Below are positions 24,848-33,016 of a stretch of 53,317 nt of DNA, in pieces (the stretch's first letter is position 1; each line of letters opens with the position of its first letter). The stretch is from the NCBI RefSeq assembly GCF_014646275.1, contig NZ_BMND01000038.1:1-53317 (forward strand). Direction: 5' to 3'. The position numbers and the translations under genes were made by a program. This stretch comes from Streptomyces kronopolitis (GTDB lineage Bacteria > Actinomycetota > Actinomycetes > Streptomycetales > Streptomycetaceae). Below the pieces are notes generated by a model. The model was given only the letters and a program-made list of their open reading frames with translations. It had not been told where the DNA came from and did no database searches.

Positions 24848-26518
24848 TCAGAAGGAGAACGGGATGTAGCAGACGGCGGCCAGGACGATCGCGCCCCAGC
24901 CCAGCAGCGCCGGCTTGCGGTACCAGGCGTCGTCGCCCTCGGCCGGCAGCTCTTCCATGCCGGGGGAGCGGGTGCCGTAGACCAGGCCGGCGAGGGAGGC
25001 GGCGGGCTTGGGCCGGGTGACCAGGGTGACCACGAACATCACGACCGCGCCGACGACGAAGGCGACGATCGAGGACACGAAGTTGGCGCCCTGGTCGGAG
25101 GGGATCGAGATGATGCCCTGCTTGTAGAACCAGAAGTAGTTGACCATCGCGGCCACGGTGCCGGACAGCAGCCCCCAGAAGCCGGCCGCGGCGCTGGTCC
25201 GCTTCCAGAACATGCCGATGATGAAGACCACGAACAGCGGCACGTTGAAGAAGGAGAAGAGCGTCTGGAGGTAGTTCATGATGTTGCTGAAGGACGACGC
25301 GATGAAGGCGGTGCCCATGCCGATCAGCACGCCGACGGCGGTGACCACCCGGCCGGTTGCCAGGTAGTAGCGGTCCTCGCGGCCCTTCTTGAGGTACGCG
25401 GCCCAGATGTCGTTGGTGAAGACCGTGTTGAACGACGAGACGTTGGCCGCCATACCGGCCATGAAGGCGGCGAGCAGACCGGTCACCGCGATGCCCAGCA
25501 CGCCGTTGGGCAGCAGGTCCCGCATCAGCACCGGGATCGCGTCGTTGTACTGCAGCCCGCCGTCGGTCTTGCCCAGCGTCGGCTCCATGACCAGCGCGAT
25601 CAGGCCGGGGACGACCACCACCAGCGGGATGAAGATCTTGGGGAAGGCGGCGATCAGCGGGGTGCGCTTGGCGGCGGAGAGGTTCTTCGCGGACAGCGCG
25701 CGCTGGACCTCGGCGAAGTTGGTGGTCCAGTAGCCGAAGCTCATCACGAAGCCCAGGCCCAGCACGATGGTGAGCCAGTTGGCGCCGAGCGGGTTGGAGT
25801 CGCCGATGCCGGTGCCCTTCCAGGCGGTCAGGAAGGCGTCACCGTGCGAGGAGGTGAGCGAGTGGGTCAGCCCGTCCCAGCCGCCGACTCGCTTGAGGCC
25901 GACGACGGTCAGCGGGATCAGCGCGGCCAGGATGACGAAGAACTGGAGCACCTCGTTGTAGATCGCCGAGGACAGGCCGCCGATGGTGATGTACAGGAGG
26001 ACGAACAGCCCGGCGATCACGATCGCGAGCCACTGCGGCCAGCCGAGCAGCGCCTGCAGCACGATCGCCATGGCGTAGAGGTTGACGCCCGCGATCAGGA
26101 CCGAGGAGACGGCGAAGATCACCGACGACAGCAGGTGCGAGGACGGGCCGAAGCGGTGCAGCAGGAACTCCGGCACCGAGCGGACCTTGGAGCCGTAGTA
26201 GAACGGCATCATCACCAGGCCGAGGAAGACCATCGCCGGGATGGCGCCGATCCAGTACCAGTGGACGGTGTAGGCCCCGTACTGCGCGCCGTTGGCGGCC
26301 ATGCCGAGGATCTCGGTGGCGCCGAGGTTGGCGGCGACGAAGGCGAGGCCGGTGACCCAGGCGGGCAGTGACCGCCCGGAGAGGAAGAAGTCCAGGCTCG
26401 TCCGCACGCTGCGCCTGGCGGCGAAGCCGATGCCGAGGACGACCGCGAAGTAGATGGCCAGGATGGTGTAGTCGAGCCCGTTGGTGGGGAGCCGTAGCCC
26501 TTCGGCCAGCGTGATCAT
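24848..26518 (-). CDS. Sodium:solute symporter (SSS/SGLT family)
   Basis: A 556-residue polytopic protein with about 14 transmembrane helices in the LeuT-type SSS arrangement. Family marks: 'RSVRTSLDFFLSGRSLPAWVTGLAFVAANLGATEILGM' (helix 1 region with the sodium-site residues), 'YTVHWYWIGAIPAM', 'YITIGGLSSAIYNEVLQFF' (SSS signature region, near 180) and 'GMAANVSSFNTVFTNDIW'. The Gly-Gly-Leu-x-Ala motif resembles sugar/SGLT-like members. Position beside the galactose genes suggests uptake of galactose or a galactoside; other solutes cannot be excluded. It diverges from galT, and the 248-bp gap holds an inverted repeat near its start that could co-regulate both directions. Confidence 0.88.
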   Translation of the reverse strand: MITLAEGLRLPTNGLDYTILAIYFAVVLGIGFAARRSVRTSLDFFLSGRSLPAWVTGLAFVAANLGATEILGMAANGAQYGAYTVHWYWIGAIPAMVFLGLVMMPFYYGSKVRSVPEFLLHRFGPSSHLLSSVIFAVSSVLIAGVNLYAMAIVLQALLGWPQWLAIVIAGLFVLLYITIGGLSSAIYNEVLQFFVILAALIPLTVVGLKRVGGWDGLTHSLTSSHGDAFLTAWKGTGIGDSNPLGANWLTIVLGLGFVMSFGYWTTNFAEVQRALSAKNLSAAKRTPLIAAFPKIFIPLVVVVPGLIALVMEPTLGKTDGGLQYNDAIPVLMRDLLPNGVLGIAVTGLLAAFMAGMAANVSSFNTVFTNDIWAAYLKKGREDRYYLATGRVVTAVGVLIGMGTAFIASSFSNIMNYLQTLFSFFNVPLFVVFIIGMFWKRTSAAAGFWGLLSGTVAAMVNYFWFYKQGIISIPSDQGANFVSSIVAFVVGAVVMFVVTLVTRPKPAASLAGLVYGTRSPGMEELPAEGDDAWYRKPALLGWGAIVLAAVCYIPFSF

Positions 26519-26614
26519 GAGGGCACTCTTTTCGGGGGTCCGGGGGGCGTCCCCCAGGAGACAGAGCGGTGTGCGCGAGCTGAACGCACAAAAAGCTACG
26601 CTCGCTCCTTGAGA

Positions 26615-26641
26615 AACTGAACACTTATGTTTGTTTCAGTT
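26615..26641. promoter_or_regulatory. Inverted repeat, candidate gal/symporter operator
   Basis: The 7-bp arms AACTGAA (26615-26621) and TTCAGTT (26635-26641) are separated by 13 bp, so their centres lie two helical turns apart on the same face. The site is in an AT-rich pocket of a GC-rich genome, about 100 bp upstream of the symporter start and 125 bp upstream of galT. A dimeric regulator could use it. Streptomyces gal promoters are glucose-repressed and galactose-induced (established); that this site mediates it is inference. Confidence 0.5.
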
Positions 26642-26725
26642 GTTGATTCGTGATCGGGGTGGGCGGTTTGCCGGGAATGTCCGCCCAGGGTCCGGCGTTG
26701 ACGTGGCTGTTTAGTTGTGCTTCAT

Positions 26726-26743
26726 TGTGTTTGTTTGTGTTTG
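26726..26743 (+). promoter_or_regulatory. Direct repeat in the galT leader
   Basis: TGTGTTTG occurs at 26726-26733 and again at 26736-26743, a 10-bp period, within a T/G-rich run about 25-40 bp before the galT start. Direct repeats on one helical face near the promoter recall the complex direct-repeat operator described for the Streptomyces galP1 promoter. The match of sequence to that operator was not checked. GAGGAG at 26756-26761 is the galT ribosome-binding site. Confidence 0.4.
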
Positions 26744-26766
26744 GTCAGCGTGGCTGAGGAGCTCCC

Positions 26767-27831
26767 GTGAAGAAGACGACGACCCGGCTCGCGGACGGCC
26801 GGGAGCTCATCTACTACGACCTGCGCGACGACGCCGTGCACGGCGAGCCGGACCCCCGCCCCCTCGACCCCGTCGCCACCGCCGCCGAGATCCGCCACGA
26901 CCGCCTGCTCGGCGACCGGGTCGCCATCGCCTCGCACCGGCAGGCCCGCACCTACCACCCGCCGGCCGACGAGTGCCCGCTGTGCCCCTCCCGCGAGGGC
27001 CGGCGCTCCGAGATCCCCGCCCCGGACTACGACGTCGCCGTCTTCGAGAACCGCTTCCCCTCGCTCGCCGGCGACCACGGCCGCTGCGAGGTGGTCTGCT
27101 TCACCCCCGACCACGACGCCTCCTTCGCCGACCTCACCGACGCGCAGGCCGCCCTGGTCCTGGCGGCCTGGACCGACCGCACCGCCGAACTGTCCCAACT
27201 CCCGGGCGTGGAGCAGGTCTTCTGCTTCGAGAACCGCGGCGCGGAGATCGGCGTCACCCTCGGCCATCCGCACGGCCAGATCTACGCCTATCCCTTCGTC
27301 ACCCCGCGCACCGCCCGCATGCTCGACTCGCTCGCGGAGCACCGCGCGGCCACCGGCGGGGGCAACCTCTTCGACGAGGTGGTCGAGGAGGAGCTGGCCG
27401 ACGGCCGCCGCGTCGTCCTGGAGGGTGAGCACTGGGTGGCCTTCGTCCCCTACGCCGCCCACTGGCCCTACGAGGTGCACCTCTACCCCAAGCGGCGGGT
27501 CCCCGACCTGCTCGCCCTCGACGAGGCGGCGCGCACCGAATTCCCACAGGTCTACCTGGAAGTCTTGCGGCGCTTCGACCGGATCTTCGACGAGGGGGAC
27601 GGCCAGGGGGAGCGCACCGCCCGCACGCCGTACATCGCCGCCTGGCACCAGGCCCCGCTGCGCGCCGAGCACCGCGGCGATTTCGCGCTCCACCTCGAGC
27701 TTTTCACCATTCGCCGCACTTCCGGCAAGCTGAAGTTTCTCGCGGGTTCCGAATCCGGCATGAACGTGTTCATCAATGACGTGCCGCCGGAGGCCGCGGC
27801 CGAGCGACTGCGAGAGGTAGCGAGCAAGTGA
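26767..27831 (+). CDS. galT: Galactose-1-phosphate uridylyltransferase
   Basis: A 354-residue HIT-superfamily transferase that swaps UMP between UDP-glucose and galactose-1-phosphate (Leloir pathway). The active-site motif HPHGQ is at residues 167-171, with the nucleophilic His169. Zn-site cysteines are present in 'DECPLCPSREG' near 77-85, and 'YDVAVFENRFPSL' and 'WHQAPLR' are typical. A GTG start with GAGGAG upstream is supported by family alignment ('LADGRELIYYDL'). It is the first gene of galT-galE-galK, overlapping galE by 4 bp. The protein appears intact, but its substrate galactose-1-phosphate depends on a galK that is broken in this sequence. Confidence 0.94.
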   Translation: MKKTTTRLADGRELIYYDLRDDAVHGEPDPRPLDPVATAAEIRHDRLLGDRVAIASHRQARTYHPPADECPLCPSREGRRSEIPAPDYDVAVFENRFPSLAGDHGRCEVVCFTPDHDASFADLTDAQAALVLAAWTDRTAELSQLPGVEQVFCFENRGAEIGVTLGHPHGQIYAYPFVTPRTARMLDSLAEHRAATGGGNLFDEVVEEELADGRRVVLEGEHWVAFVPYAAHWPYEVHLYPKRRVPDLLALDEAARTEFPQVYLEVLRRFDRIFDEGDGQGERTARTPYIAAWHQAPLRAEHRGDFALHLELFTIRRTSGKLKFLAGSESGMNVFINDVPPEAAAERLREVASK

Positions 27832-28802
27832 GCAAGAAGTACCTGGTCACGGGCGGTGCCGGATACGTCGGCAGCGTCGTCGCGGCACATCTGCTGCAGG
27901 CCGGCCACGAGGTCACCGTGCTGGACGACCTGTCCACCGGCCACCGCGAGGGCGTCCCCGCCGGCGCCCATTTCCTGGAGGGGCGCATCCAGGACGCGGC
28001 GAAGTGGCTCGACCCGTCCTATGACGCGGTGCTGCACTTCGCCGCCTTCTCCCAGGTCGGCGAGTCCGTGGCCGACCCCGAGAAGTACTGGCGCAACAAC
28101 GTCGGCGGCACCATGGACCTGCTCGCCGCCATGCGCGACGCCCAGATCCGCACCCTCGTCTTCTCCTCCACGGCGGCCACCTACGGCGAGCCGAGGTCGA
28201 CGCCGCTCACCGAGTCCGCCGAGACCGCGCCCACCAGCCCCTACGGCGCCAGCAAGCTCGCCGTCGACCACATGATCAGCGGGGAGGCCGCCGCCCACGG
28301 CCTGGCCGCCGTCTCGCTGCGCTACTTCAACGTCGCCGGCGCCTACGGCAGCTGCGGCGAGCGCCACGACCCCGAGTCGCACCTCATCCCGCTCGTCCTC
28401 CAGGTCGCCCAGGGCAGGCGCGAGGCGATCTCCGTCTACGGCGCGGACTACCCCACCCCCGACGGCACCTGCGTACGCGACTACATCCACGTCGCCGACC
28501 TCGCCGAGGCCCACCTCCTCGCCCTGGACGCGGCCCGCGCCGGCGAGCATCTGATCTGCAACCTCGGCAACGGCAACGGCTTCTCCGTCCGCGAGGTCAT
28601 CGAGACGGTCCGCAAGGTCACCGGCCACCCGATCCCGGAGATCGCCGCCCCGCGCCGCGCCGGCGACCCCGCCGTGCTGGTCGCCTCCGCGCGCACCGCC
28701 GTCGACCGCCTCGGCTGGCGCCCCAGCCGCACCGACCTGGCCGGCATCGTCGCCGACGCCTGGCAGTTCGCGCAGCACCTGGAACGGACGAAGGAGTCCT
28801 GA
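27828..28802 (+). CDS. galE: UDP-glucose 4-epimerase
   Basis: A 324-residue extended short-chain dehydrogenase that interconverts UDP-galactose and UDP-glucose. NAD binds at 'VTGGAGYVGS' (residues 7-16, GxxGxxG). Catalytic residues: Ser/Thr in 'VFSSTAATYGEP', and the YxxxK pair Tyr139/Lys143 in 'SPYGASK'. 'RYFNVAGAYGSCGE' and 'CVRDYIHVADLA' are epimerase-typical. Length is normal and no lesion is seen. A GTG start overlaps the galT stop (GTGA). The galE stop overlaps the galK ATG by one base (TGATG). Even with galK lost, GalE can supply UDP-galactose for cell-wall or polysaccharide synthesis. Confidence 0.95.
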   Translation: MSKKYLVTGGAGYVGSVVAAHLLQAGHEVTVLDDLSTGHREGVPAGAHFLEGRIQDAAKWLDPSYDAVLHFAAFSQVGESVADPEKYWRNNVGGTMDLLAAMRDAQIRTLVFSSTAATYGEPRSTPLTESAETAPTSPYGASKLAVDHMISGEAAAHGLAAVSLRYFNVAGAYGSCGERHDPESHLIPLVLQVAQGRREAISVYGADYPTPDGTCVRDYIHVADLAEAHLLALDAARAGEHLICNLGNGNGFSVREVIETVRKVTGHPIPEIAAPRRAGDPAVLVASARTAVDRLGWRPSRTDLAGIVADAWQFAQHLERTKES

Positions 28803-30014
28803 TGACCGCGCACGGAGCCGTCACCCCGGCCACCGGGCACGCACACGGCGCCCGGCACACGGCGGAGCGGTTCGCCGCCGTGTACGGCACCGCGCCCACC
28901 GGCCTGTGGGCCGCGCCCGGCCGGGTCAACCTGATCGATGCCGCTGGCCCTGCCGCACACCACCATCGCCGCCGCCTCGCCCCGCACCGACGGGGTGCTG
29001 CGGCTGCACTCCGGCGGCGTCGGCGGCGGCATCGTGGAGCTGCGCGCCGACGAGCTGCGCCCGGCGCCCGGCCCGGCCACCGAGGCGCTGGAGGGCAGCC
29101 GGGGCGAGGTGCGGCGCAGCGGGGGCTGGGCAGCGTACCCGGCGGGCGTCGTCTGGGCGATGCGGGAGGCCGGGCTGCCCGTGGGCGGTGCGGATCTGCA
29201 CTTCGAGAGCACGGTGCCGACCGGAGCCGGACTCTCCTCCTCCGCCGCCCTGGAGGTCGCCACCGCGCTCGCCCTCAATGCGCTCCACGGGCTCGGGCAG
29301 CAGCCGCAGCAGCTGGCCCGGCTCGCCCAGCGGGCCGAGAACGCCTTCGTCGGGGTGCCCTGCGGAATCATGGACCAGACCGCCGCGGCCTGCTGCACCG
29401 AGGGCCACGCCCTGTTCCTGGACGCCCGCGATCTCACCCGGCGGCAGATCCCGTTCGACCTGGCGCGCGAGGGGCTGCGGCTGCTGGTGGTGGACACCCG
29501 GGTGCAGCACGAGCTGGGGGACGGCGCGTACGCCGAGCGGCGCGCCGGCTGCGAGCGTGGCGCGCGGGCGCTCGGGGTGCGGACCCTGCGCGAGGTGCCG
29601 TACGCGCATCTGTCCAAGGCCCTGGCCGAGTTGTCCGGCGACCTTGTCGTCCAGGCCCTCGTCCGGCACATCGTCACCGAGAACCTCCGCGTCGAGGAGA
29701 TCGTCGCCCACCTCGACGCCGGCCGCACCCGGGCCATCGGCCCCCTGCTGACGGCCGGTCACGCCTCGCTCCGCGACGACTTCAAGATCTCCTGCCGCGA
29801 ACTCGACCTCGCCGTCGACACCGCCCTGGCGGCCGGCGCCCTCGGGGCCCGGATGACCGGTGGCGGCTTCGGCGGCTCGGCGATCGTCCTGGTGGAGGAG
29901 GCGGACGCGGCGGGCGTCGGCGCGGCCGTCACCGAGGCGTTCGCGGCGGCCGGCCACGCCGTGCCGCGGATCTTCGAGGCCGTCCCCAGCGCGGGGGCGC
30001 ACCGCATCGGGTAG
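28802..30014 (+). pseudogene. galK: Galactokinase, frameshifted by deletion of its signature motif
   Basis: Frame 1 (28802-28937) gives a normal start, 'AERFAAVYGTAPTGLWAAPGRVNLI', then at 28937/28938 jumps out of register. The rest of the enzyme continues in the +1 frame from 'MPLALPHTTIAAASPR' (28938) to 'AHRIG' (30012). What is missing is the galactokinase signature, normally 'NLIGEHTDYNDGFVMPLA': 10-11 residues. A loss of 32 bp fits both the missing codons and the frame change. GHMP motif 2 ('PTGAGLSSSAALEVATA') and motif 3 ('MTGGGFGGSAI') remain. Without the signature the sugar/ATP-site loop is gone, so even re-joining the frames would not restore activity. It is translationally coupled to galE. 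Sequencing or assembly loss of a GC-rich 32-mer is an alternative explanation. Confidence 0.9.
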
Positions 30015-30015
30015 G

Positions 30016-30033
30016 GCGCGCCCAACGGCGCGC
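30016..30033 (+). terminator. Possible terminator of the gal operon
   Basis: GCGCGCC (30016-30022) pairs perfectly with GGCGCGC (30027-30033) around a CAAC loop, immediately after the galK stop. It is a compact GC-only hairpin without a T-run. Function is inferred from position. Confidence 0.45.
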
Positions 30034-30283
30034 GGCCGTCCGGCGGCCGGCGAACGGCCCGACGGGGCAAGCAGTTTCGTCAATCACCTTCCCTCGTCGC
30101 ACCCCGTCCGTACGCTGAGATCCTGCACCGGTGGGGGCCGGTGCCGATCAGGGGGCGAGACCGTTCGGGTACGGCGCCCGGGGTGGGGTGGCAAGTCGGC
30201 GCGGCGGCGGCCGTGCGGCTGAGGCGATCTTCAACCCGGGTGTCGTGCCCGCTATGGTCCGTTCACCGGGACAGGGGGTCTCT

Positions 30284-31051
30284 GTGCAACGCATCCGGGT
30301 TCTGGTGGTCGACGACCACCGCATCTTCGCCGAATCCCTGGCGGCCGCGCTCGCCGCGGAGCAGGACGTGGACGTCGCGGCCGCGGGCAGCGCCCCCGCG
30401 GCGCTGCGCAATCTGGACCGGGCGGCCACCGAGGGCCGCCGCTTCGACGTGCTGCTCGCCGACGCCGACCTCACCGCGCCGCTGCTCGCGGTGCCGCCGC
30501 AGTCGCCGGCGCCGCTGCGCGAGAGCGTGCCGCGCGCCTGCCCGCGGGACGGCATCGCGCTGGTCTCCGGCCTGCGCACCAGCCATCCGTATCTGCGCAC
30601 CGTCGTCCTGGCCGACCGCGACGACCCGCGCCGCGCGGCCGCCGCCCTGCAGGCGGGGGCCTCCGGCTGGGTCGCCAAGGACTGTTCGCTCTCCCGGCTG
30701 CTGGCGGTGATCCGCGGCGTCCTGCGCGACGAGACGCATCTGCCGCCCGCACTACTGACGGGGGTGCTGCGGGAGCTGACGGCCGCCCGCAAGCACCGCT
30801 CGGAGAGCGAGCGGCTGGTGGAGTCGCTGACCCCGCGCGAGCGCGAGGTGCTGCGCTGCATGGTGGCGGGCCTGGGCCGCAAGGCGGTCGCCGAGCGGCT
30901 GTTCCTCTCCCCGCACACGGTCCGCACCCATATGCAGAACGTGCTCGGCAAGCTCGGGGTGCACTCCACCCTCGCCGCGGTGGCACTGGCCCGCCGGGCC
31001 GGCGTCGGCCCGGTCGAGCTGGAGACCGCGGCCTCGGTCCCGGTGCCGTGA
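30284..31051 (+). CDS. LuxR/NarL-type response regulator
   Basis: A 255-residue protein with a receiver domain (about 1-140) and a C-terminal LuxR helix-turn-helix (about 180-240, 'LTPREREVLRCMVAGLGRKAVAERLFLSPHTVRTHMQNVLGKL'). The acidic pocket 'VLVVDDHRIFAESL' is normal, 'FDVLLADADLTAP' keeps an Asp at the phosphorylation position, and 'GWVAKDCS' keeps the Lys. An extra proline-rich insertion (about 'VPPQSPAPLRESVPRACPRDG') lengthens the loop after beta-3. The GTG at 30284 is chosen for the GGGGG tract just upstream; an ATG at 30254 is possible. No kinase gene is adjacent. It resembles the regulator at 23697 on the other side of the gal genes, and both may descend from one duplication. Confidence 0.85.
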   Translation: MQRIRVLVVDDHRIFAESLAAALAAEQDVDVAAAGSAPAALRNLDRAATEGRRFDVLLADADLTAPLLAVPPQSPAPLRESVPRACPRDGIALVSGLRTSHPYLRTVVLADRDDPRRAAAALQAGASGWVAKDCSLSRLLAVIRGVLRDETHLPPALLTGVLRELTAARKHRSESERLVESLTPREREVLRCMVAGLGRKAVAERLFLSPHTVRTHMQNVLGKLGVHSTLAAVALARRAGVGPVELETAASVPVP

Positions 31052-31105
31052 GCTGAGCGGCAGTGGCCCGCGGGCCCGGACCAGCAGTAGGCCCCACCGC
31101 CCGCT

Positions 31106-31900
31106 TCACGAGGAGTTCTTGTACACGCTCCAACCGCCGTCGACGACGAGGCCGGCGCCGGTGATGAAGGAGGCCTCGGGGGAGAGCAGGAAGGTGATGG
31201 CGGCGGCGACCTCCTCCGGCCGCCCCAGCCGCCGGGCCGCCGTCTGCGCGGCGCTGGCCTGCCGGTCCTCCTCGTCGATGCCGTCCCAGGCCGCCGTCAG
31301 CACGGGGCCCGGCAGCACGCAGTTGACCCGCATCCCGGGCCCGTACTCGACGGCCAGCTGCCGCCCGAGCCCCATCAGCCCCGCTTTGGCCGCCGCGTAC
31401 GCGGGCCGCCCCGGGAGCCCGATCAGCGCATGGACGGACGAGGTCAGCACCACCGCGCCGTCGTGTGCCCGCAGATCGTCCAGGGCGGCGCGCACCCCGA
31501 GGAACGAGCCGGTGAGATTGACCGCGAGCTGCCGGTCCCAGTCGGGGAGCGGGGTGTCGCCGACGGTCGCCACATACGGCAGAAAGGCGTTGCTGACCAG
31601 CCCGTTCACCGGGCCGTAGCGCCGCCGGGCGGCCTCGATCGCCCGCCGCCAGTCGTCCTCGACCGCCACATCGCAGTGCTCGTACGAGGCCTGGCCGCCG
31701 GCCGCACGGATGCGGCGTGCGGTGCGCTCGCCGCGCGCGTCGTCGATGTCCAGCAGCAGGACGCCCGCGCCCTCGGCCGCCAGCCGGTCGGCGGTGGCCG
31801 CCCCGATGCCGGTGGCGGCGCCGGTGACCAGGACCGTACGGCCCTCGAACCGCCTGCCGTACGGGCCGTTCGACGAGTGCGGTGCGCGCTGCTGGCTCAT
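31106..31900 (-). CDS. Short-chain dehydrogenase/reductase
   Basis: A 264-residue classical SDR oxidoreductase. Cofactor motif 'VLVTGAATGIGAATADRLA' (TGxxxGxG) near 22-40, with 'LLLDIDD' at the end of beta-2 favouring NAD(H). 'NAF' replaces the usual 'NNAG' ('LVSNAFLPYV'). Catalytic Ser in 'VVLTSSVHALIGLPGRPAYAAAKAG', with the YxxxK pair. C-terminal 'FLLSPEASFITGAGLVVDGGWSVYKNSS' is typical. The substrate is unknown. The ATG at 31900 is preferred to the longer frame. It is convergent with the regulator gene at 30284 and stands alone. Confidence 0.9.
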   Translation of the reverse strand: MSQQRAPHSSNGPYGRRFEGRTVLVTGAATGIGAATADRLAAEGAGVLLLDIDDARGERTARRIRAAGGQASYEHCDVAVEDDWRRAIEAARRRYGPVNGLVSNAFLPYVATVGDTPLPDWDRQLAVNLTGSFLGVRAALDDLRAHDGAVVLTSSVHALIGLPGRPAYAAAKAGLMGLGRQLAVEYGPGMRVNCVLPGPVLTAAWDGIDEEDRQASAAQTAARRLGRPEEVAAAITFLLSPEASFITGAGLVVDGGWSVYKNSS

Positions 31901-32360
31901 GGCGTGATCCAAGCCCACGAGGAGAGCGGCGGGCAAGGGGACGCGGCACGAGGGGGGCGTGTACGGAACCAGGGGGCGCGCGAGACCTCATGACGATCCG
32001 TCAACTCTGTGTGTGGCCACCCCGTCGTGCGCTGGGCGCCGTCGGCCTCCGCGGTGTCCGCCGGGCGGCTCCCCGGCGCGGTGGGTCGTGTCCGCCTGGC
32101 CGGCCGGCTGACTGGCCGGGAGTGGGTGCCTCTCGCCCGTCCGCGAAAGAATCCGGCCACGTGGGGGAGGGGGGCGTCGGCCACGGGGGCCGGAACGGGG
32201 TAGGAGAGCGGGGCGGGAGCGGCCGCAAGGGGAGCCCGGGCCTGGTGGGAATCCGCCGGGAACGAGGCCGCACGGACCGGGCACCTGCCGGCGACGTCAC
32301 CGAATGGACCGCCCGCACCGCCCGCACCGCCCTGGAACAGGGGCCGGGCGAACTGCTCCG
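31901..32360. other. Gene-free stretch upstream of the SDR gene
   Basis: About 460 bp between the SDR start and the MarR gene end, both on the minus strand. Open frames on both strands are Arg/Pro/Gly-rich with no ribosome-binding sites and no domain I recognise. The SDR promoter must lie near 31901-31990. No perfect palindrome longer than 7 bp caught my eye. Confidence 0.5.
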
Positions 32361-32858
32361 CTACCCCGGAATGTTGTCGAACGGGCCGGTCAACCGCCGC
32401 AGCAGCCCGGCCAGTTCGCCGCGCTGCTCGCGGGAGAGCTCGGCGAGAATGGCGCGCTCCTGGATCAGCAGTCCGGCCAGCGACCGGTCGGCCTTGTCGC
32501 GGCCCGCCGCGGTCAGCCTGACCAGCACTCCGCGCCGGTCGCTGGGGTCGGGCAGCCGCTCGACGAGGTCCTTCTTGGCAAGCCGGTCGATGCGGTTGGT
32601 CATCGTCCCCGAGGTGACCAGGGTCTGCGTCAACAGCGCACCGGGGGAGAGCTGATAGGGCGCCCCGGCCCGCCGCAGCGCGGTGAGCACGTCGAATTCC
32701 CAGGGCTCCAGGCCGACCTCGGAAAAGGCGATGCGGCGAGCCCGGTCGAGGTGTCTGGCCAGCCTGGAGACGCGGCTGAGGACCTCAAGCGGCTCCACGT
32801 CGAGGTCCGGGCGCTCGCGGCGCCATGCTGCGACCAGTCGGTCGACCTCGTCCTCCAT
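32361..32858 (-). CDS. MarR-family transcriptional regulator
   Basis: A 165-residue winged-helix regulator. An N-terminal dimerisation helix ('VLSRVSRLARHLDRARRIAFSEVGLEPWEFDVLTALRRAG', about 25-65) is followed by the recognition helix and wing ('LLTQTLVTSGTMTNRIDRLAKKDLVERLPDPSDRRGVLVRLTAAG', about 75-120) and C-terminal dimer helices. The DxRxxxV-L-T signature of MarR is present. It diverges from the methyltransferase gene (33017) and a MarR-type palindrome lies at 32894-32907. Autoregulation and control of the divergent gene are therefore likely (inference). No strong ribosome-binding site precedes the ATG at 32858. Confidence 0.92.
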   Translation of the reverse strand: MEDEVDRLVAAWRRERPDLDVEPLEVLSRVSRLARHLDRARRIAFSEVGLEPWEFDVLTALRRAGAPYQLSPGALLTQTLVTSGTMTNRIDRLAKKDLVERLPDPSDRRGVLVRLTAAGRDKADRSLAGLLIQERAILAELSREQRGELAGLLRRLTGPFDNIPG

Positions 32859-32893
32859 GACGATCAGTGTAGAGGGTCTGTCGACATGAAGTC

Positions 32894-32907
32894 TCTTGAC
32901 GTCGAGA
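32894..32907. promoter_or_regulatory. MarR-type operator palindrome
   Basis: TCTTGACGTCGAGA matches its own reverse complement at 12 of 14 positions. It resembles the TCTTGAxxTCAAGA-type boxes bound by several Streptomyces MarR proteins (recalled, not searched). It lies 36 bp upstream of the MarR start and about 110 bp upstream of the methyltransferase start. It overlaps a TTGACG that could be a minus-35 element, so binding could block transcription. Confidence 0.65.
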
Positions 32908-33016
32908 TATATTTCGTTGGACGATGGGCATCGTCGGCGGGGGCTCGGTTTCCGGCCGTGTCGGCCCGAACCAGCCCGTGCCAGCCTTGTGCCTGCCCAG
33001 CAAAGGGGTTTCGACC

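Noticed and set aside
28802..30118. 438-codon frame as a functional gene replacing galK
   Set aside because: Only its first 45 codons encode galactokinase. The rest is Arg/Pro/Ala-rich out-of-frame translation of galK.
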